Of a DNA stretch of 64,000 bases, positions 1-9,800 are shown in pieces. The position numbers were made by a program, and so were the translations under genes. Source of the DNA: Vigna angularis (taxonomy: Eukaryota; Streptophyta; Magnoliopsida; Fabales; Fabaceae); assembly GCF_016808095.1 (NCBI RefSeq), contig NC_068979.1, forward strand, positions 14,861,001-14,925,000. Direction: 5' to 3'. Every line of letters starts with the position of its first letter. Position 1 is the first letter of the stretch. Below the pieces are notes generated by a model. The model made no database searches. It was not told where the DNA came from and saw only the letters and a program-made list of their open reading frames with translations.

Positions 1-891
1 GCCTTTCATTTTACCACAATCAAAAACATTCACAAGCATGCATCATCACAAGGACTTTTCAATGGCTTATAATGTGGCTTGGCTAACAAGAAAATTGGTT
101 TTTCTGGATCACAAAATCCTTGAGTTAAGAGAATCATAACAACACAATTATTCTTATTCATTCCCAACTTTCTTTTACATTTGCATTGAGCTTTGCTTCT
201 TTTTCTTTTCTTTTCTTTTCTTTTTCTTCTTCTTTGCATATTCTTACTTTTTAGCTCTTCGCTCAATGCTTTTCCTTTTTCATGTTTCCCCAACAACCCC
301 AAACTTGAACATTTAACAATACCACACAAGATCTTCTATTTAACTCAAGGTAAAGATTTTCAATCAAGGGTTTTCAGTGTATGTTCAAGGCTAAGGGTTC
401 AAAGGATAGAACACAAAGTGTTCGCTTTTAGTGGGCTAACTTTATGAATTTGGCCAATAAAAAGGGTTCCAACAAACGGCCTTGATCATATGATGCAAAA
501 CAAGCAATTGATTCAATCATAGAAAACCTGGGCAAAGTCATTCATGCTTTCAAAGTAATAGCATTCAATCATACCAAAAACTCTGGAGCTCAAAACCTCA
601 CATATAAGCTCATTCACATTTGACATACACATCCTGCTTAATTTCACAATCACAATCATGATATCCTGCATTTGTTCACAAAGCTTTTGAATCACCTGTA
701 TAAGCATTTTAATGTGCACATCTATCTCAACATCAATCAATCAATAAGCATCATTCAGCATTACTTATCACAAAATCACAGTTAATAGCAAACCATCATC
801 AAACCAGGTGTCCAATAGAGTACATCAAACCCTAATCTAAAACAAAAACAAATAGGTTCAGAAAACTTAAACCACAAAAGCATAAGCATAT
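1..891 (-). other. 3' untranslated region of element H with one small conserved ORF
   Basis: This stretch matches the region between ORF2 and the 3' LTR in A, B, C and L. It contains pyrimidine-rich tracts around 190-250. It also has an open frame at 513-740 (minus) that matches small ORFs at the same place in the other copies. No protein domain is recognisable. It lies between the micro-ORF hairpin and the missing 3' LTR. Confidence 0.6.
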
Positions 892-917
892 GATAGCATT
901 CATCAGTAAATGCTATC
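892..917 (-). other. Post-ORF2 hairpin with TACTGATG loop (element H)
   Basis: On the element strand, GATAGCATT pairs perfectly with AATGCTATC around the loop TACTGATG. It starts 11 nt after the micro-ORF stop codon. The same hairpin is at 15423-15448, 20620-20645, 27574-27599 and 59222-59247, always right after ORF2 or its remnant. Confidence 0.75.
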
Positions 918-928
918 TCAGCTCCTCA

Positions 929-1021
929 TCAATCTGAGTTGTCCTCTGTATCTTCCTCTTCTTCCTCATCTTCTTCTTGGATCCTATAATCTTGATCCTT
1001 TTTGTCCGATGAGGAGGCCAT
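929..1021 (-). CDS. Micro-ORF, internally deleted remnant of ORF2 (30 aa)
   Basis: The frame starts MASSS and ends DTEDNSD before TGA. Both ends match the beginning (MASSSGK) and the acidic end (EDTEDSSD) of the roughly 411-aa ORF2 in B and C, so about 380 codons have been lost while the frame stayed open. Element A carries the same design at 20531-20608 with 25 codons. The ATG follows a TGCAG acceptor-like site, as in the full-length ORF2 copies. No function can be assigned: it may be a short acidic peptide or simply what is left after a deletion. Confidence 0.4.
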   Translation of the reverse strand: MASSSDKKDQDYRIQEEDEEEEEDTEDNSD

Positions 1022-1500
1022 CCCTGCATCAAACATAATTCACAAAACCACAAGATACATTGTTAAGCATTAGTAAACCACAATGAAGAAATCAACCCCT
1101 TCAATGATGCTCTCTCCCAACCCTAAACTTAGATGGAAAACTAGTGAGCAAGTGAGTGGAAGGGAGATTTTCTCCAGAGGGAAGAGGGAAAAGATGTGGA
1201 GAACCTTGGAAAAGGTATGTAGGAGTGTGTGTGCAGAGAAGAGCCTGAAAATAGAAGCTTATGTGCAGCTTAGGGTATAAAAATACCCTAATGGGCTTGG
1301 GTCCCGCTAAGGGGCAACCAAAGCCCAATCTGCGAGAGTACCGCTCAGCGGCACTTTCGTGATGTGCCCTTCTCCTTCTTTTCTTAACCTACGTGCCTCC
1401 TAGACATGCCCCTCACTGGTTCCCTACAATTCAATGTTCATAATACTTATGCAAACCCTATTATGCAACTAAAATGAAACAAACAGAAACATTCAATCAA
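1022..1500 (-). other. Region upstream of the micro-ORF in element H
   Basis: Non-coding. On the element strand it includes a PPT-like AAGTTTAGGGTTG near 1118 and the palindromic box CCGCTGAGCGG near 1342. It lies between the second structured module and the ORF2 acceptor site, so it may be intron or leader of an ORF2 transcript. The ORFs of about 70 aa on both strands here show no domain. Confidence 0.45.
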
Positions 1501-1534
1501 CTGGGTTGCCTCCTAGGTAGCGCTTGTTTAACGT
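1501..1534 (-). repeat. Structured module 2 (GACGTTAAA / AGCGCT / hairpin), element H
   Basis: On the element strand it reads GACGTTAAA, AGCGCT, then an imperfect copy of CTGGGAGGCAACCCAG (here CTAGGAGGCAACCCAG), whose arms pair around AGGCAA. The same module follows the hairpin array in all other family 1 copies. The first module copy, which normally precedes the array, is missing in H. Confidence 0.6.
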
Positions 1535-1558
1535 CACGAGCCTGACCCAAAATCCACC

Positions 1559-1699
1559 AACACCCATCAGTAGGTGTAACAAACTTACCAACACCCATCA
1601 GTAGGTGCAAAATTTTCTTACCAACACCCATCAGTAGGTGTTACAAACTGAGTATCCTTCAGTAGATACTTAACCACCTAGCATCCTTCAGTAGATGCT
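1559..1699 (-). repeat. Hairpin array with TACTGATG/TACTGAAG loops, element H
   Basis: Five short inverted repeats. On the element strand three have ACACC or GCACC arms closing with GGTGT around TACTGATG. One is AGTATC/GATACT and one is AGCATC/GATGCT, both around TACTGAAG. One stem (GCACC with GGTGT) needs a G-U pair, which favours a role as RNA. Confidence 0.75.
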
Positions 1700-2811
1700 A
1701 TATCCAACAAAATATTTACAGGTTTTTCATATGATTCTTTCTTTTTTTCTCTCGTCCTCTTTTTCTTTTCTCTCACTTTCTTTTTTTCTTTTCTTTTTCT
1801 ACTCACTTTCTCAATCTTCACACAAATTTTCTCTTCTCTCTCTTTTCTCTCTTCTTTTTCCAACTCAACTTTTTCAACATTTACACTCACTAGCACTTCA
1901 CACTCTTCCCTGGGGTTAACCTCAGTATTAGCCCCACAATTTCTACTTGGCCTTTCTTCCACCTGTTTGGTGATCTGCCCCATCTAAGTCTCCAAATTTT
2001 TGATAGCAGCTTCAGTGCTCTTTTGGGTAGACTCAGTTTTCTGTATGAAATTGTTGAGAGTTTCCTCCATCCTCATGGACCTTTCATTAAGCATAGATAA
2101 CTGTTGCCATAAGGTGGGTTGCTGTTGCTGCTTATTATATTGACCCGCTTGCCCAGTTTGCCCTTGACCAATGCTTGGGTGTGGTTTCCACCCCTGATTG
2201 TAGCTCCCTTGACGATACTGATTGGTCATGTAGTTTACATCCTCTACGGCTTCACCTGGAAAGGCACATTGACCATTGATATGGTCGCCTTCACACAATT
2301 CGCACAACTGGGTTTGTACCTGTGCAGCAGTTTTCAACTCTTTGGGTAATTGTGCAAGAGTTTTGGTCAGAGTTTCCAACTGTTGAGTTAGAATTTTGTT
2401 TTGAGCTAGCAGGGCATCATGTGTCTGTAATTGGAGAACTCCTTTTTGTTGCATAGGAGCTCCTCTCTCACTGTGCAGCTCATTATCACTAGTAGCCATG
2501 TTTTCTATAATCTCTGTTGCTTCCTCTGGAGTTTTCCATTTGATATTGCCTCCTGCTGAGGCGTCTAGCATCATCTTGGTTTGTGAACCAAGACCTCCAA
2601 GGAAAGTTAAGACTACTTCCTGATCTTCAAAACCATGTGTGGGAGTTTTACGTAACAAGCTTTTGTATCTTTCCCATGCATGACCTAGTGATTCCTCCAT
2701 GCCTTGCCTGAAAGATGAGATCTCTTGCTTTCCTTTGTTGACCTTGGAAGAATTGAGTGCCCATATAGTTAAATTCTTGATCGAATTGCATCCTGCATGC
2801 ATTAGGCACAA
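1678..2811 (-). pseudogene. Truncated gag with lysine-rich tail, interrupted by a stop codon
   Basis: The part at 1984-2811 matches residues about 185-440 of the gag-protease ORF of element C, including the zinc knuckle region (C-E-L-C then H and C) and the glutamine-rich stretch. The first 180 or so gag residues are missing. The ORF instead starts in sequence that resembles the leader of element A. A TAG at 1984-1986 replaces the glutamine codon found in C. The continuation at 1678-1983 swaps the protease for a lysine/glutamate-rich tail like that of the ORF in A. It is therefore a recombinant, broken gag without protease. I judge it non-functional as a full gag. Confidence 0.7.
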
Positions 2812-2889
2812 AACTCTAGAAAATATTTGTTAGCACAAAAAGATAGAGAAGAAGATATAGATTCAGAAGATAAAAGATTCAGAGGATAA

Positions 2890-3070
2890 GATAAAATAAT
2901 ATAAAATAAAATAAAATAAAATAAAATCTAATCTAATCAAATCAAATCAAATAAAATAAAATCAAATCAAATCAAATAAGATAAAATCAAATCAAATCAA
3001 ATCAAATAAAATAAAATAAAATCAAATAAAATAAAATCAAATAAAATCAAATAAAATAAACCAAATCAAA
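2890..3070. repeat. A/T-rich pentanucleotide-like low-complexity leader
   Basis: Runs of AAAAT and AATCA units between the gag start and the PBS. The same low-complexity leader of variable length is present in every family 1 copy (8100-8213, 11078-11200, 18530-18750, 32460-32640, 35400-35520). Confidence 0.75.
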
Positions 3071-3169
3071 TAAAAACCGAAAAAATAAAAACAGAAAATA
3101 AAAAAAGAAATTCAAAATTAAAGTCAAAGATAATCAATAATCACACAAATTAACCAGTTAAACCACGAG

Positions 3170-3187
3170 TCCCCGGCAACGGCGCCA
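3170..3187 (-). other. Primer-binding site for tRNA-Asp, element H
   Basis: The complement reads TGGCGCCGTTGCCGGGGA, an 18-nt match to the 3' end of plant tRNA-Asp including CCA. It lies 6 nt inside the 5' LTR, as expected for a Ty3/gypsy element. Confidence 0.9.
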
Positions 3188-3193
3188 AAAACT

Positions 3194-4457
3194 TGATGGA
3201 CAAATTTATGATCACCAAAATATGATGTCACAAACTTGTTTTACAATCGGCAAGCATGACCGAATCGTTCAAGTAATAAACTTGGTAAGACCAAGTATCG
3301 TTCTCCCAAAGGACTCACGGCCTAGTTTAGTTGTGTGGTTTGTTGATTAGCTAAGACTTAAGAACGAAATAATTGAGGTTTAATATGCAAAACAGAAAAT
3401 AAACATGTATGCATGAGGTTTTGATCAATGGCAAAAGCAAAAGACAAGCACTTTCAATGAAATATATATATGAATATGTTGTTGGGGGTCAATTTCATCT
3501 TTTCCACTCTCATATATTTTAGGAATTCAACATTCAATTCATCATTGTTAATGTCACTCTCTAAAGTACCTTTCAAGAAGGCTTCTCCCTAATTACGAGT
3601 TCATACAATTCCTAGCATTCCTAATAATTAGTTCATCAAGTGCAGGAGCTTAACGACAACCAATATAATATTGGGAGCAATTCCCCGGATCTAGACTTCC
3701 GCGTACGTTCCCGTATCGACAAAATCAATAATCATGCATTGAATGAGTTAAACAAAGCAAGCATTAAGCAAAGAGGAAAAATCCTAACTAATGATGAAAG
3801 AAAGCATAAATCTTAGATTAAGATGCAAGCACAAATTCCATATATGAGAGCTTCAAAAGATTACATTGATTCCCCAACAAACATACAAGGTTTAGTTCAC
3901 CATATTCATGGTGAACCTAGATGAACAATAATGAAAGAATGAAGGATAAAACCCTAGAAAGGTGAAGAGGTAGCCTGAGCATCCAAGATCCTCCTTCAAA
4001 GGGGTGGAAGAGAGAGTGTTTGCTTCGTTTCTGCCAAAGATACCAACCCTAAGACATCTAGGTCTTTAAATAGGACATAAAAATAATAGAAAACGGGTCC
4101 AGGCCCAAACAGATCATAAAATCGCATAAAACTTGCCCAAAACTCGTCTGGTTGACTTTTTTCGTATTATGGTTGACTGGTTGACTTTTTGGTTGACTGG
4201 TTGACTTTTCTGGTTGACTGGTTGACTTTTCTAGTTTCTGGTTGACTTTTCTGATTCCATCTCTCTCCTTCTTCACTTCTTTCACTAAATTCACCTTAAA
4301 ACCTGCACAAAAACACTGAAATCAAGCATAAACCTGTCCAACTCTCTTATTTATGAAAATATGGATAAAAGCATGATTTCAAGCTAGTTTTTAAGTGTAA
4401 AGGTTGCTTTTTGTGTCAGTTTTAAGCATGAAAATAAGAGTTTTTCAACTGTTATCA
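3194..4457 (-). repeat. 5' LTR of element H (1264 bp, W-box type)
   Basis: Bounded by TGATGG and TTATCA on the plus strand, the terminal TG/CA pair of family 1. The element-strand start is a stem-loop with ATAACAGTT arms. A TATTTAAA box lies at 4065-4072 (minus). Upstream of it, in place of the CCGCTGAGCGG boxes found in A, B, C and L, is a cluster of TTGACT motifs. Confidence 0.85.
4152..4247 (-). promoter_or_regulatory. Cluster of eight TTGACT (W-box-like) motifs in the LTR promoter
   Basis: TTGACT on the plus strand starts at 4152, 4173, 4181, 4193, 4201, 4214, 4222 and 4242. TTGAC followed by C or T is the known W-box bound by WRKY transcription factors. The cluster lies 80-180 bp upstream of the TATTTAAA box of the LTR. 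A role in stress-induced transcription is inferred. Confidence 0.5.
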
Positions 4458-4462
4458 GCAAG
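4458..4462. other. Target-site duplication GCAAG at the right end of element H
   Basis: The 5 bp after the LTR continue straight into gag-coding sequence on the plus strand. Their reverse complement CTTGC abuts the LTR fragment at 6593-6885, so the two sides of one insertion now face opposite ways. Confidence 0.6.
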
Positions 4463-5739
4463 CTGGTCAATATAATAAGCAGCAGCAGCAACCCACCTTA
4501 TGGCAATAGTTATCTATGCTTAATGAAAGGTCCATGAGGATGGAGGAAACTCTCAGTAATTTCATACAGAAAACTGAGTCTACCCAAAAGAGCACTGAAG
4601 CTGCTATCAAAAATTTGGAGATTCAGATGGGGCAGATTACCAAACAGGTGGAAGAAAGGCCAAATAGAAATTTTGGGGCTAATACTGAGGTTAACCCCAG
4701 AGAAGAGTGCAAGGTGGTAGAGAGTGTTGATGATGAGAAAGTTGAGTTAGATACAGAAGAGAGAAGAGAAATAGAGAGCAAAAGCACTTTTCCTTTTCCA
4801 ATCCATCAACGGAAACAACTGCACTTCACAGAATTATTCAAAATGGTGGATAATGATGCACCTTGGCAACAGATTCTACAACAGATTACGATTTACACTA
4901 AATCTAATGAAGAAATCTCTACAAAGAAAAGACGTAGAGATGATGAGGCAAAGGAGTGTATAACTGTTAAAAAAGAGTCATTCCCTCCGAAAGCAACAGA
5001 TCCAGGCAGTTTTTCTATCCCTTGTACCATAGGGAAGAAAAGGGTGAAGAAAGCTCTTCTTGATCTAGGTTCAAGTGTTAACTTGATACCTTACTCTTTA
5101 CTGGAGCAAATCGGCAATGTTAATGTGAAACCTGTAAAGGTTAATCTAGTAATGGCCGATGGATCTTCAAAGGAGCCATGTGGGATTGCAGAGGACATTA
5201 TAGTTTGTGTTGGCAAACTTCAGTTCTTGGCAGACTTTGTGGTGATGAAGATGGAGACAGAGAAGATACCTATCATACTTGGAAGACCGTTTATGAAAAC
5301 GGCCAGAGCTATCATTGATGTAAATGAAGGTATAGTGGTGCTCCAGGACAGGGAGGAGAGAGTGGTTATAGACGTCTTTAAAGATGAGACGCAAACACAG
5401 GAGGAAGAAGCTAGTTATAAAGCTGCATTTCAAGATGTACCCATGACTAGCCGTAAAGATGAAAATCTCAAGGTTGTAGGTAACCATTGTTTGTTGTTTC
5501 AGGTACACAAGGAAGAAAAGATTGGAAGAGGAGGAGAAATTCCTGGTGACTGGGAGAAAAGAAGACTCCAACTTGGCACACCTGTAAGAATCAAGAACAA
5601 GTTGTGGGTTGTGAAGGGCTTTAAAGAGAAGGAGATGATAGAGATAGAGTCTCCACATTCTAGAAGGACCAAAACAGTTCACAGGAAACAGCTGAGGAGT
5701 TGGTGGAATGACAACATCAACTATAAAGAAGGAACTTGA
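4463..5739 (+). pseudogene. Gag-protease C-terminal half of element G, inverted, with a nonsense codon
   Basis: Matches residues about 385-811 of the gag-protease ORF in C. The open part at 4516-5739 contains the retropepsin motif LLDLGSSVNLIP, the later conserved strand IILGRPFM, and the basic C-terminal segment ending RKQLRSWW. A TAG at 4507-4509 breaks the frame where C has a glutamine codon. The N-terminal half lies at 6891-8029 on the opposite strand. Retropepsins process gag polyproteins inside virus-like particles, but this copy cannot make the full protein. Confidence 0.75.
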
Positions 5740-5760
5740 GCTTTACTGGGTAAAGCTAAT

Positions 5761-6068
5761 GACGTTAAAAGAGCGCTTGCTGGTTGGCAACCCAGTGATT
5801 TTAGAACTTTTAAATTTTACTTTGTTTTGTAATCTTTAAATCTGTTGAACATTATATTGCTGAACATAGCATCTACTGAAGGATGCTAGTTGGATATAGC
5901 ATCTACTAAAGGATGCTAAGTGTGTAACACCTACTGATGGGTGTTGGTAAGTTTTTAACACCTACTGATGGGTGTTGGTGAGATTTTAAACACCTACTGA
6001 TGGGTGTTGGTGGATTTTGGGTCAGGCTCGTGACGTTAAACAAGCGCTACCTGGGAGGCAACCCAGTT
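5761..6068 (+). repeat. Inter-ORF structured region of G: module 1, five hairpins, module 2
   Basis: Module 1 (5761-5796) reads GACGTTAAA, AGCGCT and CTGGTTGGCAACCCAG, with two changed bases in the hairpin loop side. Hairpins occupy 5868-6008: two AGCATC/GATGCT and three AACACC/GGTGTT stems around TACTGAAG, TACTAAAG or TACTGATG. Module 2 (6032-6068) has the intact CTGGGAGGCAACCCAG. Confidence 0.75.
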
Positions 6069-6592
6069 GATTGATTGTTTTTGTTTGTTTTATTTTAGTT
6101 AGGGTTTGCATAAGTATTTTAAGCATTGAATTGCAGGGAACCAGTGAGGGGCATGTCTAGGAGGCACGTAGGATAAGAAAAGAAGGAGAAGAGCACATCA
6201 CGAAAGTGCCGCTGAGCGGCAACTTACTGTTGAGCGGTACTCTCGCAGATGGGCTTTGGTTACCCTTTAGCGGAACCCGAGCCCATTAGGGTATTTTTAT
6301 ACCCTAAACTGCGCAAATGCTTTTATTTTCAGGCTCTTCTCTGCACACACACTCCTACATACCTTTTCAAAGGTTCTCTACAACTTTTCCCTCATCCCTC
6401 TTTAGAAAATCTCCCTTCCACTCACTTGCTCACTAGTTTTCCATCTAAGTTTGGGGTTGGGAGAGAGCATCATTGAAGGGGCTGATTTCTTCATTATGGT
6501 TTACTAATGCTTAACAATGTATCTTTTGGTTTTGTGAATTATGTTTGATGCAGGGATGGCCTCCTCATCGGGCAAAAAGAATCAAGACTAGA
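6069..6592 (+). other. Region upstream of ORF2 in G, ending in a broken micro-ORF
   Basis: Non-coding sequence with CCGCTGAGCGG near 6212 and a PPT-like AAGTTTGGGGTTG near 6448. An acceptor-like GATGCAG precedes an ATG at 6556. The frame there reads MASSSGKK as in the micro-ORF of A, then stops matching at about 6590-6593 where LTR sequence begins. This is a rearrangement breakpoint. Confidence 0.6.
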
Positions 6593-6885
6593 AGTGGATA
6601 AGATGAAATTGACCCCCAACAACATATTCATATATATATTTCATTGAAAGTGCTTGTCTTTTGCTTTTGCCATTGATCAAAACCTCATGCATACATGTTT
6701 ATTTTCTGTTTTGCATATTAAACCTCAATTATTTCGTTCTTAAGTCTTAGCTAATCAACAAACCACACAACTAAACTAGGCCGTGAGTCCTTACCAAGTT
6801 TATTACTTGAACGATTCGGTCATACTTGCCGATTGTAAAACAAGTTTGTGACATCATATTTTGGTGATCATAAATTTGTCCATCA
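6593..6885 (+). repeat. Truncated LTR, right end (probably 3' LTR of element H)
   Basis: About 293 bp matching the end of the family 1 LTR, ending GTCCATCA. It shares the variant GATCATAAATTTG with the LTRs of H and G. Near 6794 it lacks about 21 bp that the other LTRs have. Its left side is cut off by the breakpoint at about 6590, and its right side abuts CTTGC. Confidence 0.75.
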
Positions 6886-6890
6886 CTTGC
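6886..6890. other. Target-site duplication CTTGC
   Basis: Follows the LTR end directly and continues into gag of G on the minus strand. It is the partner, in inverted orientation, of GCAAG at 4458-4462. Confidence 0.6.
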
Positions 6891-8029
6891 CCAGTTTGCC
6901 CTTGACCAATACTTGGGTGTGGTTTCCACCCCTGATTGTAGCTTCCTTGACGGTACTGATTTGTCATGTAGTTTACATCCTCCACGGCTTCAACTGGAAA
7001 GGCACATTGACCATTGATATGGTCGCCTCCACACAATTCGCACAACTGGGTTTGTACCTGTGCAGCAGTTTTCAACTCTTTGGGTAATTGTGCAAGAGTT
7101 TTAGTCAGAGTCTCCAGCTGTTGAGTTAGAATTTTGTTTTGAGCTAGCAGGGCATCGTGTGTCTGTAATTGGAGGACTCCTTTTTGCATAGGAGCTCCTC
7201 TCTCATTGTGTAGCTCATTATCACTAGTAGCCATGTTTTCTATAATCTCTGTTGCTTCCTCTGGAGTTTTCCATTTAATATTGCCTCCTGCTGAGGCGTC
7301 CAGCATCATCTTGGTTTGTGAACCAAGCCCTCCAAGGAAAGTTAAGACTACTTCCTGATCTTCAAAGCCATGCGTGGGTGTTTTTCTTAGCAAGCTTTTG
7401 TATCTGTCCCATGCATGCCCTAGTGATTCTTCCATACCCTGCTTAAATGGAGAAATCTCTTTCTTGCCTTTTGTCACCTTAGATTGTGGGAAGTACTTGT
7501 TTAAAAATTTTGTGACCACTGCTTCCCACTCTTTGAAACTTTCTTCTGGGAAAGAATTCAACCAAAGCTTAGCATTGCCTCCCAATGAGAAAGGAAACAA
7601 GCTAAGTTTGATAGCTTCGTCTGGCACCCCATTAATTTTGACTGTGTTGCAAATCTCATTGAAGGTAGTGAGGTGCTCATATGGGCTTTCATGAGATAAC
7701 CCATTAAATTGGTTGCTTTTCACCAGTTGAATCAGTGCTGGTTTGACCTCCATATTAGCTGCATTGACTCTAGGTCTAGCTATACTGTTAAAGTGCTGAG
7801 GTCCAGCTATATTGGTGTAGTCAGCAAGAGTTCTTCTAACATTGTTGTTCTCCACATTTTCTATGCTATGAACAGAACCTTGTGGTGATGATTGTAAGAG
7901 AGTTTCTAGAGAAGGGAAAAGTTCTCTAGATGTTCGGATTCTTCTCCTCCGTCTACTCTCGTCTATACCTTCAAGCAGAGGTTCTGTTGTTTTCTTGCTG
8001 CTTGTTCTAATTGCTTCCTGCATGCACAA
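6891..8029 (-). pseudogene. Gag N-terminal half of element G
   Basis: An open frame from MCMQEA that covers about residues 1-380 of the family gag. It has an arginine-rich patch near residues 25-33, the plant retrotransposon gag domain (AKLWLNSFP through the FLGGLGSQTK segment) and the CX2CX3HX4C zinc knuckle. It breaks off at the site of the H insertion, where the apparent ORF runs on into LTR sequence. The C-terminal half was moved to 4463-5739 by inversion. Gag normally forms the particle shell and binds RNA. This copy is split and dead. Confidence 0.8.
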
Positions 8030-8213
8030 GAAAACAAAACCCTAGAAAAGATTTGTTAGCACAAAAAGATATAGGAGAAGATATAGATTCAGAAGATAAA
8101 AGATTCAGAGGATAAGATAAAATAATATAAAATAAAATAAAATAAAATCTAATCTAATCAAATCAAATCAAATCAAATAAAATCTAATCTAATCAAATCA
8201 AATAAAATCTAAT
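8030..8213 (-). other. Leader of element G, gag-proximal part
   Basis: A/T-rich AAAAT and AATCA repeats upstream of gag. It is interrupted at 8213 by the solo LTR and resumes at 11078, duplicated CTAAT marking the insertion. Confidence 0.7.
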
Positions 8214-9279
8214 TGTGAAACCCTGAATATTTAACGCACCAAATTCCACCCTCTGATCATCATTAATTGCACCGTGCCACGTCAAAACGCACTCACACTC
8301 ACTCTGCATGCATCTGCCAAGTGTCACGTCCGGAACATTTGAAAATAGATAGTGGAGAACAAGTGGCATCAGGAGAATGGACGTTCGTCCTGCGTGGGAA
8401 GGGAAATCACCCTCTGCATGCGCTGACGCCATCTGTCACGTTAGAAGTTTCTAAAATCTGTAGTGGGAACCAGGTGGCAGTACGGGAGTGCATGTCCGTT
8501 TGACGTGGGGGAGAAAAATGATTTCTCTGAAAACACTTCCCATCATTCTCTGCATTCACCTTCTTCCTCACGAAACTCTTGCTTTTCTTCTTCTCCAGCT
8601 TCTCTCTAAAACTCCTTCATCTTCTCTCTAAGATAACTCACCACCAACCTCTCCGATTCCATTTCAGAAACCGTAGGACCATTCACGGCGTCGTGAGCTC
8701 TCACTGGAACCGAACGCTTTAGAGTTCTGTAACCGGTAAGTTCTCAAACTCTAAACGTTCCTTTCTGAGTTACATGCTGACCCTGGTACAGCTGCATGTT
8801 AGAATATAAACTAAGTTCTCCTACGTTTCTTTTGGTTAGAATTAGTGAAACATTTGAGAAGCACGTTGAGTGTAGAAAAACCCTAGTTGGGCGAGTCAAA
8901 AAGCCATTGTATTTGGAAGTTCACTGCTAGACCAGGTAAGGGAAGCTTTCGTAATTTAATTGATACTGTATAATGTGTGTGAAAGCATGAAGTGTACTGG
9001 ATATATGAAATGCATGATGTTTAACTGTGATTGAATGAACCCTGTTGTACTGGTTGTGTATGAGTGATATTGTATGAATTGTATGTTGAGACTGAAACGT
9101 ATGAATTGGAAAATGGATGATTTCTATAAGTTATGTATGATAATATGAATTCTGTAATGTATGAGATTTATGGTTGGAATAAATTATAAGATATGAATCG
9201 TATGAAAAATGTGAAGTTATTGTAAATGAAAAATCTGGAAAATATAATAGTCCTTACTTTGATAATGCACGCTCGTCAT

Positions 9280-9580
9280 CGAACGGTCTTCTACCGTTCG
9301 GCTTTTCCTGAAAATGATTTAGAATAAGAGTTCTTTCATTTGGAAAGGATTCGGCTTAAGAACGAGCATCCTCTTGTGAAAGTCTAGGTTTGAGCGTTCG
9401 GCTCATCCTAGTGGTGTCCAACGATTTTAAATAATTGAACTCAGATTTGTAACGCTCGGTCTTATACCGAGCGTTCGTTCTAATTAGTGTTCGGTCATCT
9501 ACTGAGCGTTCGTTCAAATGGGCTCTCGGTCTTGTATCGAGCGTTCGTCCTAAGTGGCGCTCGGTCTCAGACCGAACGCT
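9280..9580. repeat. Cluster of GGT-loop-ACC hairpins inside the solo LTR
   Basis: Short inverted repeats with 5-nt loops. CGAACGGT/ACCGTTCG is at 9280-9300 and AACGCTCGGT/ACCGAGCGTT at 9451-9475. TCGGT/ACTGA (one wobble) is at 9491-9505 and CTCGGT/ATCGAG (one wobble) at 9525-9541. TCGGT/ACCGA is at 9561-9575. Confidence 0.6.
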
Positions 9581-9800
9581 CGTCTTTTCCGTAAATTGCA
9601 ACGAGCGATAATAGCGTTCGTCCTGAATTTAAATAGCGTTCGTTCTAATTAGTGTTCGGTCATCTACTGAGCGTTCGTCCAAATGGGCTCTCGGTCTTGT
9701 ATTGAGCGTTCGTCCTAAGTGGCGCTCGGTCTCAGACCGAACGCTCGTCTTTTCCGTAAATTGCAACGAGCGATAATAGCGTTCGTCCTGAATTTAAATA
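9471..9800. repeat. Tandem duplication, period 165 bp
   Basis: The segment starting GCGTTCGTTCTAATT at 9471 recurs at 9636 with only a few changes. Each copy contains three of the GGT/ACC hairpins. Confidence 0.75.

Larger units (their letters stand above)
1..4457 (-). mobile_element. Element H, non-autonomous Athila-like retrotransposon (3' end outside window)
   Basis: Seen on the minus strand. From right to left it has a 5' LTR, a PBS matching tRNA-Asp, an A/T-rich leader, a truncated gag, a hairpin array, a micro-ORF and a 3' region that runs off the left edge. Protease, reverse transcriptase, RNase H and integrase are all missing. Its right flank GCAAG is the reverse complement of CTTGC at 6886-6890, so H probably sat in the gag of element G before an inversion separated the two sides. 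By comparison with B, position 1 should lie roughly 360 bp from the 3' LTR. The Athila-like assignment rests on the PBS and general plan. Confidence 0.8.

Noticed and set aside
5167..5682. 171-aa frame antisense to the protease region
   Set aside because: A shadow of the gag-protease frame. Similar shadows occur opposite other gag copies and no domain is present.
9471..9800. CRISPR-like array
   Set aside because: Only two long copies in direct tandem, no spacers, and plant context.
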